From assembly GCA_030670795.1 (NCBI GenBank), contig DAOVAY010000004.1:1-34840 (forward strand): a stretch of DNA of 34,840 nucleotides. Direction: 5' to 3'. The translations under genes and the position numbers were made by a program. Source of the DNA: Methanobacteriota archaeon. GTDB lineage: Archaea > Thermoplasmatota > Thermoplasmata > SG8-5. The notes beneath the pieces are model-generated. The model saw only the letters and a program-made list of their open reading frames with translations, searched no databases and was not told the DNA's origin. Position 1 is the stretch's first letter. Every line of letters starts with the position of its first letter. Positions 8,968 to 18,157 of the stretch are shown here, piece by piece.

Positions 8968-9864
8968 CTATTCGTTCAACGCCTCAATTACCCTTTCGGC
9001 GACCTGGATTCCGGCTCTCAGCTGGCCTTCTGCGGTTTGGGCGCCGATGTGTGGTGTGCAGATGAGGTTGGGCAACGTGAGAAGGTTGTTTCCGGCCGGC
9101 GGCTCGACCTCGAAAACGTCCAAGGCTGCCATCTTCACCTTTCCGGATGTCATAGCCTCATAAAGGGCATCTTCGTCGATTGTCCCGCCCCTGGCGACAT
9201 TGAGAATAACCACGCCGTCCTTCATCATCGAGAACTGGTCGGTGGAAATCATATGTTTGGTCTCAGGAGTAAGCGGCAAGTGTAGTGTAATGAAATCGCT
9301 CCTTTTAATTAAGCCGTCAAAATCCACGTTTTCGTATTTGTCGCTCTTCACATATGGGTCGTACGCGATTATATTCATACCGAACGCCTCGGCGCGTTCG
9401 GCCACCGCAGTTCCGATTCTGCCGATGCCAGCAACACCCAAAGTCTTTCCGTAAACCTCCAAACCTTTCAGCGCCTTTTTCTCCCACCTGCCTTCCTTGA
9501 TGGTATTTGTGCCCTTGACAATCTCCCTGTATGAGGCCAGAATAAATGCGAATGTCAGTTCGGCGACCGAAATCGTTGTTGCAGCGGGCGTGTTTACGAC
9601 AGTTATGCCTTTCGATTTCGCATGCTCCAGGTCCACGTTGTCCAAACCGATGCCGGCCCTGCCGATGACCTTCAAATTCGGGGCTGCGTCAATCAATTCT
9701 TTCGTGGCTTTTGTCGCACTCCTTATCACGATGGCGTCACAGTCTTTAACGAGTTCCGGCAGTCTTTCTTTGGGCTCGTCCCAGGCAATCAGAACTTCCA
9801 ATCCCGCATCCTTCAACTTCTGCACGCCTTCCTCGGCCAGCTTATCCGATACAATAACTTTCAT
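8968..9864 (-). CDS. serA: D-3-phosphoglycerate dehydrogenase, short form without ACT domain
   Basis: MKVIVSDKLAEEGVQKL, GRAGIGLDNVDLEHAKSKGI, NTPAATTISVAELTFAFIL, GVAGIGRIGTAVAERAEAFGM, NVARGGTIDEDAL. The listed ORF extends to 9888, but the MKVIVSD start at 9864 is more typical. Confidence 0.92.
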   Translation of the reverse strand: MKVIVSDKLAEEGVQKLKDAGLEVLIAWDEPKERLPELVKDCDAIVIRSATKATKELIDAAPNLKVIGRAGIGLDNVDLEHAKSKGITVVNTPAATTISVAELTFAFILASYREIVKGTNTIKEGRWEKKALKGLEVYGKTLGVAGIGRIGTAVAERAEAFGMNIIAYDPYVKSDKYENVDFDGLIKRSDFITLHLPLTPETKHMISTDQFSMMKDGVVILNVARGGTIDEDALYEAMTSGKVKMAALDVFEVEPPAGNNLLTLPNLICTPHIGAQTAEGQLRAGIQVAERVIEALNE

Positions 9865-9865
9865 A

Positions 9866-10948
9866 TCATAACCCCCAAATTTCGTCAATATTTGCTAGAA
9901 GTGATTTGACATCCTCTAATGTCCAGTCGCCCATGTGTCCGATTCTGAACGTCTTTTCTTTCAGGGCGCCGTAACCGTTGGCAATCTGGTGCCCCCTTTC
10001 GGCCAGTGCTTTATTTAAACCAGCCACGTCCTTCCCGAGTGTGTTTCTGATTGTAGACACGGTCACGGATTCGTATCCTTTTTCAGGGAACATTTCAAAA
10101 TGATTGTTGGCCCACTCCCTTGTGCATTCGGCCATGGCCAGATGCCTTTCGTACCTTCCGCGGGGTGTTTCTTCGAGCATCCTGCTCAGCTGATGGTCCA
10201 ACGCATAAAGCAGAGAAATCGCTGGGGTGGTCGGGTTTTGGTGCCGCTTGAGCCAGTTATTATGAATTGGCAGTAGATTTGTATAGAATCCCTTTCCGGG
10301 CACTTCCTCGGCACGGGCAACTGCCTCGTCTGAATAACATGCCATGGACAATCCAGGCGGCAAGGCAAAGCACTTCTGGGTGGACGTGAATAGAATATCG
10401 GAATTGAGTTCCTCTGGCACGAGATAATCGCCTCCGGCCGAGGAAACGGCATCCACCACGAAAATCATGTCAGGATATTCTGCCTTCACGGCTTTGCCCA
10501 TCTCTGCAATGGGGTTTCGAATCCCGGTGGAAGTCTCGTTATGCACGACGATGAGGGTGTCATAATCTTCCTTGGCCAGTTCCTCCATAACTGCGTCTGT
10601 TTTTACGGCCTTCCCCCATTCAACGTCCAGAAGGGTCGTGTCCTTACCGCAATCTGCAACGGTCTGGTACATGCGTTTCGAAAATGCGCCGCACGCTGCG
10701 GCCAGCGCCTTCTTCTTCACCATGCACCTGCCGGTTATGTCCATCCAGATAGTACCGGATGCGGTCTGCGTGCAAACGTTCTGCTCTGTCTGAAAATATT
10801 TTACGAGTTTTCCGATAACGCTTTCGTACAATTCCGTATACTCGCCACTCCTATGGCCCACCATCCACTTGGTCTGCTGCTGTAGGGCCTCCTCCCTGAC
10901 CTCTGTAGGACCGGGAATCCACAATTTCTTATGAGACATCAATGTCAC
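9866..10948 (-). CDS. class V aminotransferase (alanine/serine-glyoxylate or phosphoserine aminotransferase-like)
   Basis: LWIPGPTEVREE N-terminus; PLP-lysine region DILFTSTQKCFALPPGLSM; VVDAVSSAGG. Confidence 0.9.
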   Translation of the reverse strand: MTLMSHKKLWIPGPTEVREEALQQQTKWMVGHRSGEYTELYESVIGKLVKYFQTEQNVCTQTASGTIWMDITGRCMVKKKALAAACGAFSKRMYQTVADCGKDTTLLDVEWGKAVKTDAVMEELAKEDYDTLIVVHNETSTGIRNPIAEMGKAVKAEYPDMIFVVDAVSSAGGDYLVPEELNSDILFTSTQKCFALPPGLSMACYSDEAVARAEEVPGKGFYTNLLPIHNNWLKRHQNPTTPAISLLYALDHQLSRMLEETPRGRYERHLAMAECTREWANNHFEMFPEKGYESVTVSTIRNTLGKDVAGLNKALAERGHQIANGYGALKEKTFRIGHMGDWTLEDVKSLLANIDEIWGL

Positions 10949-10989
10949 CTCAGGGGAGATAATAAAAGCGGGTTTAAATCTTTTGAGAA

Positions 10990-11544
10990 TTATTCTGGTA
11001 CGTACTGCTTATAAATTCCGGACTTGTGCTCCTGTGCAAGTCTTCTGTATGTTTCGGCATTGAGGCGGGCGTCTTCTCTCAACTTCTCATCCCCCTCTTT
11101 GATAATCTTTCCGGGGATACCGACGACCAAACTGCCCGGGGGCACTGCCATTCCCAGCTTGACGACTGCATTTGCACCTATTATCGAGCCGGAGCCAATT
11201 GTCACGCCGTTCATCAGGACCGCATTCATTCCCACAATCACGTCATCGTCGATAACGGAGCCGTGGACAGTGCTGCCGTGACCTATGGAAACGTTCTTGC
11301 CGATTTTGGTGGGATAACCCTCGGTAACGTGAAGGACGCAGCAATCCTGGACGTTCGACCCAGCGCCAATTTCTATAATGTCCTCGTCACCCCTTATTAC
11401 GGCATGGGGCCAGATGCCGCAATTTTCATGAATTATAACATTGCCTATTATCACGGCCGTGTGGTGTACAAAACAGCTGTCGTGTACCTTTGGAGTCATC
11501 GTGGACGGATACGCAATTACCCTTATGAAATTTATGCTGGGCAA
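10990..11544 (-). CDS. gamma-carbonic anhydrase family / hexapeptide-repeat protein
   Basis: Left-handed beta-helix hexapeptides (VIIGNVIIHENCGIWPHAVIRGD, IGKNVSIGHGSTVHGSVIDDDVIVGMNAVLMNG). Confidence 0.9.
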   Translation of the reverse strand: MPSINFIRVIAYPSTMTPKVHDSCFVHHTAVIIGNVIIHENCGIWPHAVIRGDEDIIEIGAGSNVQDCCVLHVTEGYPTKIGKNVSIGHGSTVHGSVIDDDVIVGMNAVLMNGVTIGSGSIIGANAVVKLGMAVPPGSLVVGIPGKIIKEGDEKLREDARLNAETYRRLAQEHKSGIYKQYVPE

Positions 11545-11597
11545 TCGAGCCAGACATTTTCCGAAAAGTTTTAATAAACTCTCGTGCTATTCATAAT

Positions 11598-11840
11598 ATG
11601 ATGAGGACATATCTAACGATGATGTTCAACACAGAGGGCGGGCGCCCCTCGGACATAGTGGAGCGGTTGCAGATGATCGGCTTCAAACCGACGACTGGCA
11701 ACTATGATTTCGTCTACGAATGGGACAAGAATGCCACCATCGAGGATACGATATACTTTGCGGACAAGATACACGGGACCCTCAAAGGACTAGGCGTGAT
11801 GTTCAAACTGGAAACGGAAGTTGTTTCCGAGTCTGAATAA
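11598..11840 (+). CDS. small conserved hypothetical protein
   Basis: 80-aa ORF after a TATA-like region, compact and free of low complexity, immediately upstream of nadC. Confidence 0.65.
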   Translation: MMRTYLTMMFNTEGGRPSDIVERLQMIGFKPTTGNYDFVYEWDKNATIEDTIYFADKIHGTLKGLGVMFKLETEVVSESE

Positions 11841-11873
11841 GATTTTTGCAAACCTTTTTTTAGTAGGCCGCAC

Positions 11874-12701
11874 ATGGATTGTTGCATGTTGGAGCCATAT
11901 GAGTATCTGCCCGAGGACCTGGGTAAGGGTGATGTGACCACCGAGGCCTTGGTTTCAGACGTCGAAGCCAGAGCCAATCTTTTAGCAAAAGAGGACTGCA
12001 TACTTGCAGGCTCGGAAGAAGCTACCAGGATATTCGAGCATCAGGGTCTTAGGCTCAGACACTTCGCCCGAGACGGTGAAAGAGTAAGGGCGGAAACCAT
12101 AATCATGGAGATATCCGGCAGTGCCAAGGCCATACTCGGAACAGAAAGGCTCGCACTTAATTTCGTAATGCAGATGACCGGCATCGCCACCCTTACCGGT
12201 CAACTGGTCGGGAAGTGCAGGGCCATCAATCCGGACATCACGATTGCGGCCACCAGAAAGACCACGCCGGGTTTCAGGCAATACGAAAAAAGGGCGGTGG
12301 AGCTGGGCGGCGGAATTAGGCACAGAGAGGGGCTGTACGACCAGATATTGATAAAGGACAATCATCTGAAATTTACCGAATCCATTACCGACGCGGTAAA
12401 ACGCGCCCGCGAATCCGGTCTTTCCGATGTGGTGGAAATAGAGGTCGTTGACATTGCGGGTGCAAGGGAAGCGGCAGAGGCCGGAGCCGACATAATAATG
12501 CTGGACAATATGCAGCCAGACAAGGTGAAAGAGGCCGCCCGGGCGATTAGAGACATCAACCCCAAAATCGAGATAGAGATATCCGGCGGCGTTACACCGG
12601 AGAACATAACATCTTACGCGGAGTTCGCAGACAGAATTTCTCTTGGCTGGCTAACACATTCGGCAAGGGCCTGTGACTTTTCTATTGAGATAATAGAATA
12701 G
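11874..12701 (+). CDS. nadC: nicotinate-nucleotide pyrophosphorylase
   Basis: EDLGKGDVTTEAL, LNFVMQMTGIATLTGQLV, ATRKTTPGFRQYEKRAVELGGGIRHREGLYDQILIKDNHL, EIEISGGVTPENI. Confidence 0.96.
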   Translation: MDCCMLEPYEYLPEDLGKGDVTTEALVSDVEARANLLAKEDCILAGSEEATRIFEHQGLRLRHFARDGERVRAETIIMEISGSAKAILGTERLALNFVMQMTGIATLTGQLVGKCRAINPDITIAATRKTTPGFRQYEKRAVELGGGIRHREGLYDQILIKDNHLKFTESITDAVKRARESGLSDVVEIEVVDIAGAREAAEAGADIIMLDNMQPDKVKEAARAIRDINPKIEIEISGGVTPENITSYAEFADRISLGWLTHSARACDFSIEIIE

Positions 12702-12773
12702 CGGGGAGTCGATTTGAACGACTGATCTTCGGGTTATGAGCCCGATGGGATTTCCTGGCTACCCCACCCCGCT
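12699..12773 (-). tRNA. initiator tRNA-Met(CAT)
   Basis: Reverse complement AGCGGGGTGGGGTAGCCAGG...TCGGGCTCATAACCCGA...CGTTCAAATCG...CCCCGCT. The GGG/CCC anticodon stem and A1-U72 end are initiator traits. Confidence 0.92.
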
Positions 12774-12864
12774 ATGGTGGAGCCGCATATAATCGCTTTC
12801 AGGTAAAAACCTATCGCTTTTTCATCATCAACCTTATTAATAAGTAAAACTTCGACATCCCCCA

Positions 12865-13488
12865 ATGGCCAATCTAGTCGAATGGGGCACTGGCATAATA
12901 TTGGGGATAATCGCCGCCCTCAGCTATCCGGGCATTATCTTTCTTATGGCCCTGGAGAGCGCGTGCGTCCCCGTGCCCAGCGAGATAGTCATGCCTTTCG
13001 GCGGGGCACTGGCATCCGGTTATCTGGTACACCTGTATCCCAAACTCGATTTCTGGTTGGTGGGCATGTCCGGGACCATCGGGTGTCTTCTCGGCTCCCT
13101 GGTGGCGTATTATATCGGCTATAAGGTGGGCCGTCCGACGATATTGAAGTATGGCAAGTATATCTTACTATCCGAGAAGCACCTGAAGAAGACCGAGAAG
13201 TTCTTCAAGAGGCGGGGAGAGATGACCGTTTTTGTGTCACGTTTGTTGCCAGTTGTGAGGACTTTTATTTCCTTGCCAGCAGGTATTGCCAAGATGGAAA
13301 TCAAGAAATTCACAGTATACACTTTCCTGGGCTGTTTGCCATGGTGCTATGCTCTTACTTACGTGGGATATTGGTTGGGCCCGCGGTGGAGGAGCGTCAT
13401 GGCCGCCTTCCGCCAATTCGACATAGTCATCATAATTGCTATAATAATTTTTATAATTTGGTACATCTGGTATGTTAGAAAAGAGTGA
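12865..13488 (+). CDS. DedA/SNARE-associated family membrane protein
   Basis: ESACVPVPSEIVMPFGGALAS, GCLLGSLVAYYIGYKVGR, FVSRLLPVVRTFISLPAGIAKM. Confidence 0.93.
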   Translation: MANLVEWGTGIILGIIAALSYPGIIFLMALESACVPVPSEIVMPFGGALASGYLVHLYPKLDFWLVGMSGTIGCLLGSLVAYYIGYKVGRPTILKYGKYILLSEKHLKKTEKFFKRRGEMTVFVSRLLPVVRTFISLPAGIAKMEIKKFTVYTFLGCLPWCYALTYVGYWLGPRWRSVMAAFRQFDIVIIIAIIIFIIWYIWYVRKE

Positions 13489-13568
13489 GGAATCTTTCCT
13501 CAAGTATTATATATTCGAAGATATATGTTACGGATAAGGGCAAGAGTGACTTGCTCAAGGGTGATGAA

Positions 13569-14990
13569 ATGAAAAAGACTATAGGATTGACACTGGCCGC
13601 CCTCATGTTCGGTGCTGTGTTCCTTGGGGCACTGTCGATCAACGTGAGTGCGGATGCTGAGCTTCCGGTTTGGCAGGTCGGCGACGGCTGGTGGTTTGAG
13701 AACACGGTGGACTTCTCAGAACTGCAACAGGAAATAGATGCAGGTATGGCGGAGCTCCCACCGGGATTCAATGCTGACATAACGGTCGGCGGCGGAATCG
13801 GCATTTATTTTGGAGTCGAGGTCGTGGATACCGCTTATGAATATAACGGCTACAACTGCTATAAGGTCGACTTCACCGGAGCCGTAGGCATAGATTTCGG
13901 GTTGGAAGCCAGCGTGAACGGTGAAATAACCGAGGAACTCTTGAGCCTTGAGATTGATGCAACCGGGCAGCTGGTCATCGTGGGTGAAGCTAACTTGGTT
14001 GGCAGCCTCTACTTCACGGTAGATGAACTGGCATTGGCAGGAGGAGATTTTACCCTAACGGTCGAGGCCACGGGAGACCTTCTGGTTGACGCTTACATTA
14101 ACATATTTATGGACACGTCTGGATTCGGAGGCCAAGTCATTAGCGAGGAGGCAAACATCGACGTAGACGCCTCCGTGGCTGTCGAGAATGTTTTGATTAC
14201 GGGCTCTCTGGAGCTGGATCCCCCCATAGACTTCCTTGATTTTCCCATTTTTGAAGGTGATGAGTGGGAAGTGCCCGAGCAAGATACGGATTGGATCGCA
14301 TCATTGGTCGGCAGCGGCACAATCACGGTCGACGCTGATGTAACAGGAATTCCCGAGCAACCGCCCATACACGAACACGAAGTAATAGATCTAGGTGTGG
14401 AAATCGGAACTAACACCGAATCGGGCGTTTTCGACAATTTCTATGCAAGAGGGCTGCGTTGTGTTGCCGTCTATGGTGATAACTACATCATTGAAACAGA
14501 CATAGGCAATTTCTTCAACTATTACGACTGGGGAACCAGGCAATACGGAATTGACCCGCTCGACTATGTCGGTGATGTTATACCATCTTCTGCAGGAGTA
14601 CAGTATTCTGCTAGCGAAGGCTTCATCACAGGCGTAACCGTGGATGGCGAGGTCATGACCGAAGCCAGCGACAAAGCCTCTGTGGAGGGAGCTGCTGCCG
14701 ATCCATTAGGAAAGGTTCAGGAGGAAACCGGTGGTCATGGTAGCGTCGGTGAAAGAGGAGGCATATTCACCCTATTATTGATAGGCATAATCGTGATTGT
14801 GCTAGTCTTGGTTCTTGTGGCCGTGATAGCTGGCAGGCGCAAGAAGCAGGGACCGGAGGAAATGTACGGTGCCCAGCAACCACAACAGACGGCCTATCAA
14901 CAGCCCCCGCCTCCGCCACCTCCAGAACAAGAAACAGTGGTTCAGGATGACCAGACGTTGGTCGAAGATGATCAAACGCTGGTCGAATAG
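13569..14990 (+). CDS. secreted, C-terminally membrane-anchored hypothetical protein with Pro/Gln-rich cytoplasmic tail
   Basis: Signal peptide MKKTIGLTLAALMFGAVFLGALSINVSA, beta-rich ectodomain, TM (IFTLLLIGIIVIVLVLVLVAVIAGRRKK), tail PQQTAYQQPPPPPPPEQETVVQDDQTLVEDDQTLVE. The listed ORF begins at 13485, but the signal peptide starts at 13569. Confidence 0.75.
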   Translation: MKKTIGLTLAALMFGAVFLGALSINVSADAELPVWQVGDGWWFENTVDFSELQQEIDAGMAELPPGFNADITVGGGIGIYFGVEVVDTAYEYNGYNCYKVDFTGAVGIDFGLEASVNGEITEELLSLEIDATGQLVIVGEANLVGSLYFTVDELALAGGDFTLTVEATGDLLVDAYINIFMDTSGFGGQVISEEANIDVDASVAVENVLITGSLELDPPIDFLDFPIFEGDEWEVPEQDTDWIASLVGSGTITVDADVTGIPEQPPIHEHEVIDLGVEIGTNTESGVFDNFYARGLRCVAVYGDNYIIETDIGNFFNYYDWGTRQYGIDPLDYVGDVIPSSAGVQYSASEGFITGVTVDGEVMTEASDKASVEGAAADPLGKVQEETGGHGSVGERGGIFTLLLIGIIVIVLVLVLVAVIAGRRKKQGPEEMYGAQQPQQTAYQQPPPPPPPEQETVVQDDQTLVEDDQTLVE

Positions 14991-15019
14991 GCAAAAAGAT
15001 ATTACAACAATCTCAAATG

Positions 15020-15060
15020 GGCGGTCTTCGACCGCCTACCGTTTTCATTTTTATTTCTTA
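15020..15060 (+). terminator. hairpin plus T-rich tract terminator
   Basis: GGCGGTC-ttc-GACCGCC perfect 7-bp hairpin (15020-15036), then taccgttttcatttttatttctt, 30 bp after the 14990 stop. Confidence 0.65.
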
Positions 15061-15097
15061 GTTACTTTTATATCTAGTGGCTTAATCATTCAGATGC

Positions 15098-16732
15098 ATG
15101 CGCATAACGATACTTGACGGTTACATCGACGAACCATCTAGGTTGGGTGTTCCCCCTTACATCTCGTCTTACCCGAGATACGTTGCCGGCGCCATCACAA
15201 GCGCTAGCCATGATTATGAATATCTCACCATAGACCGTTTGCGTTCTGGCCAGGGACCGAAAGGCCAGTTGTTGTTCGTCATATTCGGTGCTCTGGTGCC
15301 GGGCAAGTATCTCAGGTCAATGCCCATGTCCTTACAAGAGTTGGGGCGGATTCTGTCTGAATACCAAGGCGAAAAGGTTGTTTGGTCTCCGGCAGCACTA
15401 GCACAGAAGGACAGGATTTCCGGAATAGAATACATAAGCGGCTGTGACCCGGACGCTTACATTTTCGACCTTTTGACATCTGGGAGCCCATCCAATAGGC
15501 GGAGGCAAGCGGAGGAATGGAACCTTTGGGCGACTTCTGGAGCTAAGGTTATCACTCACCATCAAGACTTTCCCCAACCCCTGATAGCGGAGATTGACAT
15601 GTCCTATGGTTGTCCCCGTTACATCAGCGGCGGCTGCAGCTTTTGTACCGAGCCGCTCTTCGGTAAACCGGTGTTTCGCAATCCTGAAGATATTATTGCG
15701 GAGATTAAGGCCTTAGTCAAAATCGGGTGCGCCAATTTCAGGCTGGGCGGCCAGTCCTGCATCATGAGTTTCATGGCAGAAGGCGTGGGGGAAACGGAAA
15801 ACCCGAGACCAAACGTCAGGGCAATGGCCAATCTCCTCAAAGAAATTTCCAAACTTGAGGGCATAAGGGTTCTGCACACAGACAATGCAAATCCCGGCAT
15901 AATCGCCGCATACCCCGAGGAATCCGCCCAGATACTGGAGATGCTGGTGAAGACGTGCACCGGAGGCAATGTCCTTTCACTGGGCATTGAGAGTGCGGAC
16001 CCGGAAGTCATTGAAAAGAATAATCTGAATGCGAGGCCGGACCAGGTAATGGCCGCGATAAAGCTAATCAACAGTAGGGGTGCCCGACACGGACCGACAG
16101 GGTTGCCCATGTTACTTCCCGGCCTGAACTTCCTTTCCGGACTTGAAGGGGAGAGCAGGGAAACGTTCGAGCATAACGCCAACTTCCTGAAGTCGGTTTT
16201 GGTTTCTGGCCATATACTCAGGAGAATAAACATCCGTCAAGTGGCACCGACGAGGCGTGATTTTCCCAAGTTAAAACATCGCAAAGAGTTCATGAGGTTC
16301 AAGAAATTTGTGAGAGAGGAAATAGACCCAGTAATGCTTGAAAGGGTCACACCAGCCGGTACGGTCTTGAAGAATCTGTTCACCGAGCTGAAGCGTGGGA
16401 GATTGACGTTTGCCAGACAGATTGGCACCTATCCTCTTCTTGTAGGCATACCGCAAGACCTGGAAACCGGAAAATTCCTGGACGTGAAGGTCACCGACCA
16501 TGGCAGCCGAAGCATCACGGCAGTGGAGTATCCGCTGGACATCAATTCCTGTCAGATGAGCGCGTTGGAGGCTTTGCCCGGCGTGGGAAGAAAAAGGGCT
16601 GCCAGGTTGGTCAGGGGCAGGCCTCTTGCTACAGTTGAAGATATTAAAAATATACTTGATGAGCCTGAGATTGCCGAGGGCATTGTGGAATATCTATCTT
16701 TGGAGCAACCGAATGTAAAATCCTCTAAATGA
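15098..16732 (+). CDS. radical SAM protein with C-terminal helix-hairpin-helix (COG1031-like)
   Basis: EIDMSYGCPRYISGGCSFCTEP cluster motif, radical SAM barrel features (LSLGIESADPEVIEKNNL), C-terminal HhH MSALEALPGVGRKRAARLV. Confidence 0.87.
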   Translation: MRITILDGYIDEPSRLGVPPYISSYPRYVAGAITSASHDYEYLTIDRLRSGQGPKGQLLFVIFGALVPGKYLRSMPMSLQELGRILSEYQGEKVVWSPAALAQKDRISGIEYISGCDPDAYIFDLLTSGSPSNRRRQAEEWNLWATSGAKVITHHQDFPQPLIAEIDMSYGCPRYISGGCSFCTEPLFGKPVFRNPEDIIAEIKALVKIGCANFRLGGQSCIMSFMAEGVGETENPRPNVRAMANLLKEISKLEGIRVLHTDNANPGIIAAYPEESAQILEMLVKTCTGGNVLSLGIESADPEVIEKNNLNARPDQVMAAIKLINSRGARHGPTGLPMLLPGLNFLSGLEGESRETFEHNANFLKSVLVSGHILRRINIRQVAPTRRDFPKLKHRKEFMRFKKFVREEIDPVMLERVTPAGTVLKNLFTELKRGRLTFARQIGTYPLLVGIPQDLETGKFLDVKVTDHGSRSITAVEYPLDINSCQMSALEALPGVGRKRAARLVRGRPLATVEDIKNILDEPEIAEGIVEYLSLEQPNVKSSK

Positions 16733-16785
16733 TTCTTGTCGAAACCGTTATTACACTGAAGAATATTTGAGCCGGTGGTGAGCTT

Positions 16786-18075
16786 ATGACCGACATGAGA
16801 GCGGAAGCAAAATTTGTGGAGGAGATGATTGACAAACATCATGACTGGTTCGAGAACTCGTTACCGATGATAGCGTCGGAGAACCTTATCAGCCCATTGG
16901 CCAGAGAGATGTTGGTGTCTGATTTTCACGACCGTTATGCCGAAGGGTTGCCTGGGGAGAGATACTACCATGGCAACATCTATGTGGATGAGGTTGAACT
17001 CAAGGCCTTGGAGCTCACCAAGAAACTGTTCAAGTGCGAACATGCGGACGTAAGACCCACCTCCGGTACGGTGGCAAATATCGGGATTCTTAAGGCATTG
17101 GGTAAGCATGGCGACCCCATCACCCATTGCGCCCTATCTGACGGCGCTCACATAAGCACTGCCAAATTTGGTGCGGTCGGTGTGCGGGGCCTGGTCAGTC
17201 ACACCTATCCCTTTGACACTCACGAGATGAACATTGACGTTGACGCGGCAAGAAAGACGATTCTGGAGGTCAGGCCCAAGATCGCCCTATTCGGGCGTTC
17301 GGTATTCCTGTTTCCGGCACCGATAAAAGAGCTCGAAGACGTGCTTCAAGAGGTGGGCTGCTATACCTGGTATGACGGTGCCCATGTCTTAGGCCTGATA
17401 GCCGGCGGCAAATTCCAGGACCCGTTAAGGGAGGGCATCCAGGTGATGACGGGAAGCACACACAAGACATTTCCAGGGCCGCAACACGGCATAGTGGTCG
17501 CCAACCCCCAAAACGAAAAAATGACCAGAAAACTCAACAGCGGCATTTTCCCCGGAGTAACCAGCAACCATCATCTTCACGCGATGGCCGCACTCGGCAT
17601 ATCACTGGCCGAGCACATTGAATTCGGCGCGGCTTATTCTGATCAAATAATCAGGAATGCTCAAGCACTCGGCCAAGCACTTCAGGAGCGGGGAATTAAG
17701 GTATTGTGCGAGCACAAAGGGTTTACCGCATCCCACGCACTGGCTGTTGATGTGGAGGAGTACGGCGGCGGTGCGTTAATATCGCAATTGATGGAAGACG
17801 CAAATATGATTGCCAACATGAACATGCTCCCGCGCGACACCAAACCCAAGAGCCCGAGCGGCATAAGGCTGGGTTCACAGGAGCTGACCAGAATCGGCAT
17901 GAAGGAAGGCCAGATGTCCGAGGTGGCCGAGCTCATCAAGAGGGTGGTCGTGGACAAGGAAGCGACAGAGAAGGTCAAGCAGGACGTCATACAACTTAAG
18001 AAAGACTTCAACAAGATTCATTATTGTTTTCATGAGGGTCATTCTGCATATAAGAGATACCGCCTGGTGTCGTAG
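16786..18075 (+). CDS. glyA: serine hydroxymethyltransferase
   Basis: NSLPMIASENLISPLAREML, GLPGERYYHGN, VMTGSTHKTFPGPQHGIV. Confidence 0.95.
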   Translation: MTDMRAEAKFVEEMIDKHHDWFENSLPMIASENLISPLAREMLVSDFHDRYAEGLPGERYYHGNIYVDEVELKALELTKKLFKCEHADVRPTSGTVANIGILKALGKHGDPITHCALSDGAHISTAKFGAVGVRGLVSHTYPFDTHEMNIDVDAARKTILEVRPKIALFGRSVFLFPAPIKELEDVLQEVGCYTWYDGAHVLGLIAGGKFQDPLREGIQVMTGSTHKTFPGPQHGIVVANPQNEKMTRKLNSGIFPGVTSNHHLHAMAALGISLAEHIEFGAAYSDQIIRNAQALGQALQERGIKVLCEHKGFTASHALAVDVEEYGGGALISQLMEDANMIANMNMLPRDTKPKSPSGIRLGSQELTRIGMKEGQMSEVAELIKRVVVDKEATEKVKQDVIQLKKDFNKIHYCFHEGHSAYKRYRLVS

Positions 18076-18157
18076 TAAATTCTGCGAAAGGCTTATTAGG
18101 ACGCCTCTCTTTCAGAAACAAGGTTCCAGTGTTATCTGGCATAAACTAGGTGTTTGA

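Noticed and set aside
11026-11574. 182-aa plus-strand ORF over the gamma-carbonic anhydrase
   Set aside because: Antisense to a clear hexapeptide-repeat protein; an artefact of its repetitive codons.
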